The notes under the pieces: generated by a model
Told to the model about the DNA's origin: nothing
Seen by the model: only the letters and a program-made list of their open reading frames with translations
Database searches by the model: none
In this document: positions 63,402 to 64,000 of the stretch, one piece after another
Position numbering within the stretch: the stretch's first letter is position 1
Layout: each line of letters opens with the position of its first letter
Program-made: the position numbers and the translations under genes
DNA from: Candidatus Rhodoferax mariagerensis
Lineage (GTDB): Bacteria; Pseudomonadota; Gammaproteobacteria; Burkholderiales; Burkholderiaceae_C
DNA: 64,000 nucleotides
Assembly (NCBI GenBank): GCA_016719055.1
Contig: JADKAW010000016.1
Location: forward strand, 1 to 64,000
Direction: 5' to 3'

Positions 63402-64000
63402 TCAAGGTTTGGCTCCCGGCGCAGACCTGGGGGCCTTGTCGTTGAGGCACTGCGCCATTAGCCGCGCGCCTTCGGCCATGCGCGGACCCGGGCGCACCAG
63501 CGTGTTGGCCGGCTCGGTGGCAAAAATGCAGACGCGGTTTTCGCGCACGGCGCGGATGTTTTGCCAGCCCGGGCGCTGGCTCAAGCCGGTGGCGTTGCGC
63601 TCGCCTGCCATGATCAGGTCCGGGTTGGCGCGCACGATGAATTCGGGGTTGAGCTTGGGGAATGGCCCAAGCCTTGCTGGCACGATGTTTTTCACACCCA
63701 AACGAGTCAGGGTTTCGCCAATGAACGAGGCCTCGCTGGCCGCATATGGCCCCTGGTTCACTTCAAAATACACCCGCGTCGCCTTGAGTTCGGGCGCAAT
63801 GGACTGGGCTGCTGCCGACACACCGGCGTCAATGGCACGCCAGATCTTGGCCGCATCCGGCACGCCCAGCACCGTGCCCAGGGTCAGCATGACGCGCTGC
63901 ACGTCGGCGTGGGTCTTGGGCTCCAGCGCCACCACTTTCAGGCCCAACCCGCGCAAGCGCTCACTGGCGCGCGAGGACACCGCCATCAGCACCACATCCG
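63402..64000 (-). CDS. btuF: Cobalamin-binding ABC transporter periplasmic protein (BtuF-like), partial
   Basis: The gene runs off the right edge, so its start, signal peptide and any cobalamin riboswitch upstream are not in view. The visible ~199 residues belong to the class III periplasmic binding fold: VYFEVNQGPYAASEASFIGETLTRLGV, NPEFIVRANPDLIMAGERN, WQNIRAVRENRVCIF, and RPGPRMAEGARLMAQCL. It is the first visible gene of the btu operon. Confidence 0.87.
   Translation of the reverse strand, partial: DVVLMAVSSRASERLRGLGLKVVALEPKTHADVQRVMLTLGTVLGVPDAAKIWRAIDAGVSAAAQSIAPELKATRVYFEVNQGPYAASEASFIGETLTRLGVKNIVPARLGPFPKLNPEFIVRANPDLIMAGERNATGLSQRPGWQNIRAVRENRVCIFATEPANTLVRPGPRMAEGARLMAQCLNDKAPRSAPGAKP

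Overview
The window looks like a chromosomal piece of a betaproteobacterium of the Comamonadaceae type (Rhodoferax/Polaromonas/Acidovorax relatives). The grounds are high GC, the cob gene set in its betaproteobacterial arrangement, a lone livF and maiA, and about eleven copies of a short dispersed mini-repeat (ATAGCTGcTTGCGC, about 10 nt, AAGGGCTAGAGGC) that I associate with this family. No species can be named from sequence alone.

Layout. (1) 1-13603, minus strand: a surface-polysaccharide cluster read from right to left. It holds an HpcH/HpaI aldolase, an initiating sugar transferase, an asparagine-synthase-like amidotransferase, an acyltransferase, an IS1182-like element, a MurG-like glycosyltransferase, an N-acetyl-sugar amidotransferase with its HisF2/HisH2 ammonia-supply pair, and the nonulosonic-acid genes neuA, neuB and neuC. 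Most of these genes carry frameshifts; hisF, neuA, the sugar transferase and the aldolase are intact. (2) 13629-26554: a MurJ homologue, a Uma2 nuclease, queF, yaaA, ahpC-ahpF with a possible OxyR half-site, valS (frameshifted, with an in-frame palindromic insertion), a LuxR-type regulator, tusA, cysM and tRNA-Leu(CAA). (3) 26555-34016: an accessory, decaying island between tRNA-Leu and tRNA-Pro. It contains a tandem array of structured repeats with visible stem covariation, a yedK/HMCES gene, fragments of dprA, a type IIG/PglX-like methylase, IS21 istA and an integrase, an Abi_2 gene with one frameshift, and a HigBA-type module. (4) 34017-36204: tRNA-Pro(GGG), maiA, a MITE, an orphan livF and a membrane-anchored glutaredoxin.

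(5) 36280-47860, minus strand: a type I Wadjet anti-plasmid system jetABCD. About 2.6 kb with two toxin-antitoxin modules and two gene fragments separates jetB from jetC. jetD has one frameshift. Palindromic repeats, a zeta-toxin pair, a DinD fragment and a DUF1778 antitoxin follow. (6) 47826-51966: a 927-residue secreted protein with 14 Kelch repeats, lying between two ~270-bp imperfect direct repeats of the cobC/antitoxin junction. (7) 51763-64000: late cobalamin biosynthesis and uptake on the minus strand: cobC, cobS, cobT, cobQ, cobD-like decarboxylase, cbiB, cobO, btuD, btuC and partial btuF. A plus-strand type II restriction-modification pair (53502-55645) splits cobS from cobT.

How it fits together. 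The cob/btu genes assemble the lower loop of B12, attach the aminopropanol arm and import corrinoids. Region 1 would have made a glycan with a nonulosonic acid and an acetamidino/amide substituent, but as read most of its steps are broken. Defence functions (Wadjet, restriction-modification, Abi, toxin-antitoxin modules) are interleaved with housekeeping genes. The most novel-looking signal is the covarying hairpin array at 26944-28150. Frameshifts are concentrated in a few loci and also hit the essential gene valS, so some may be sequence errors; raw reads would decide.
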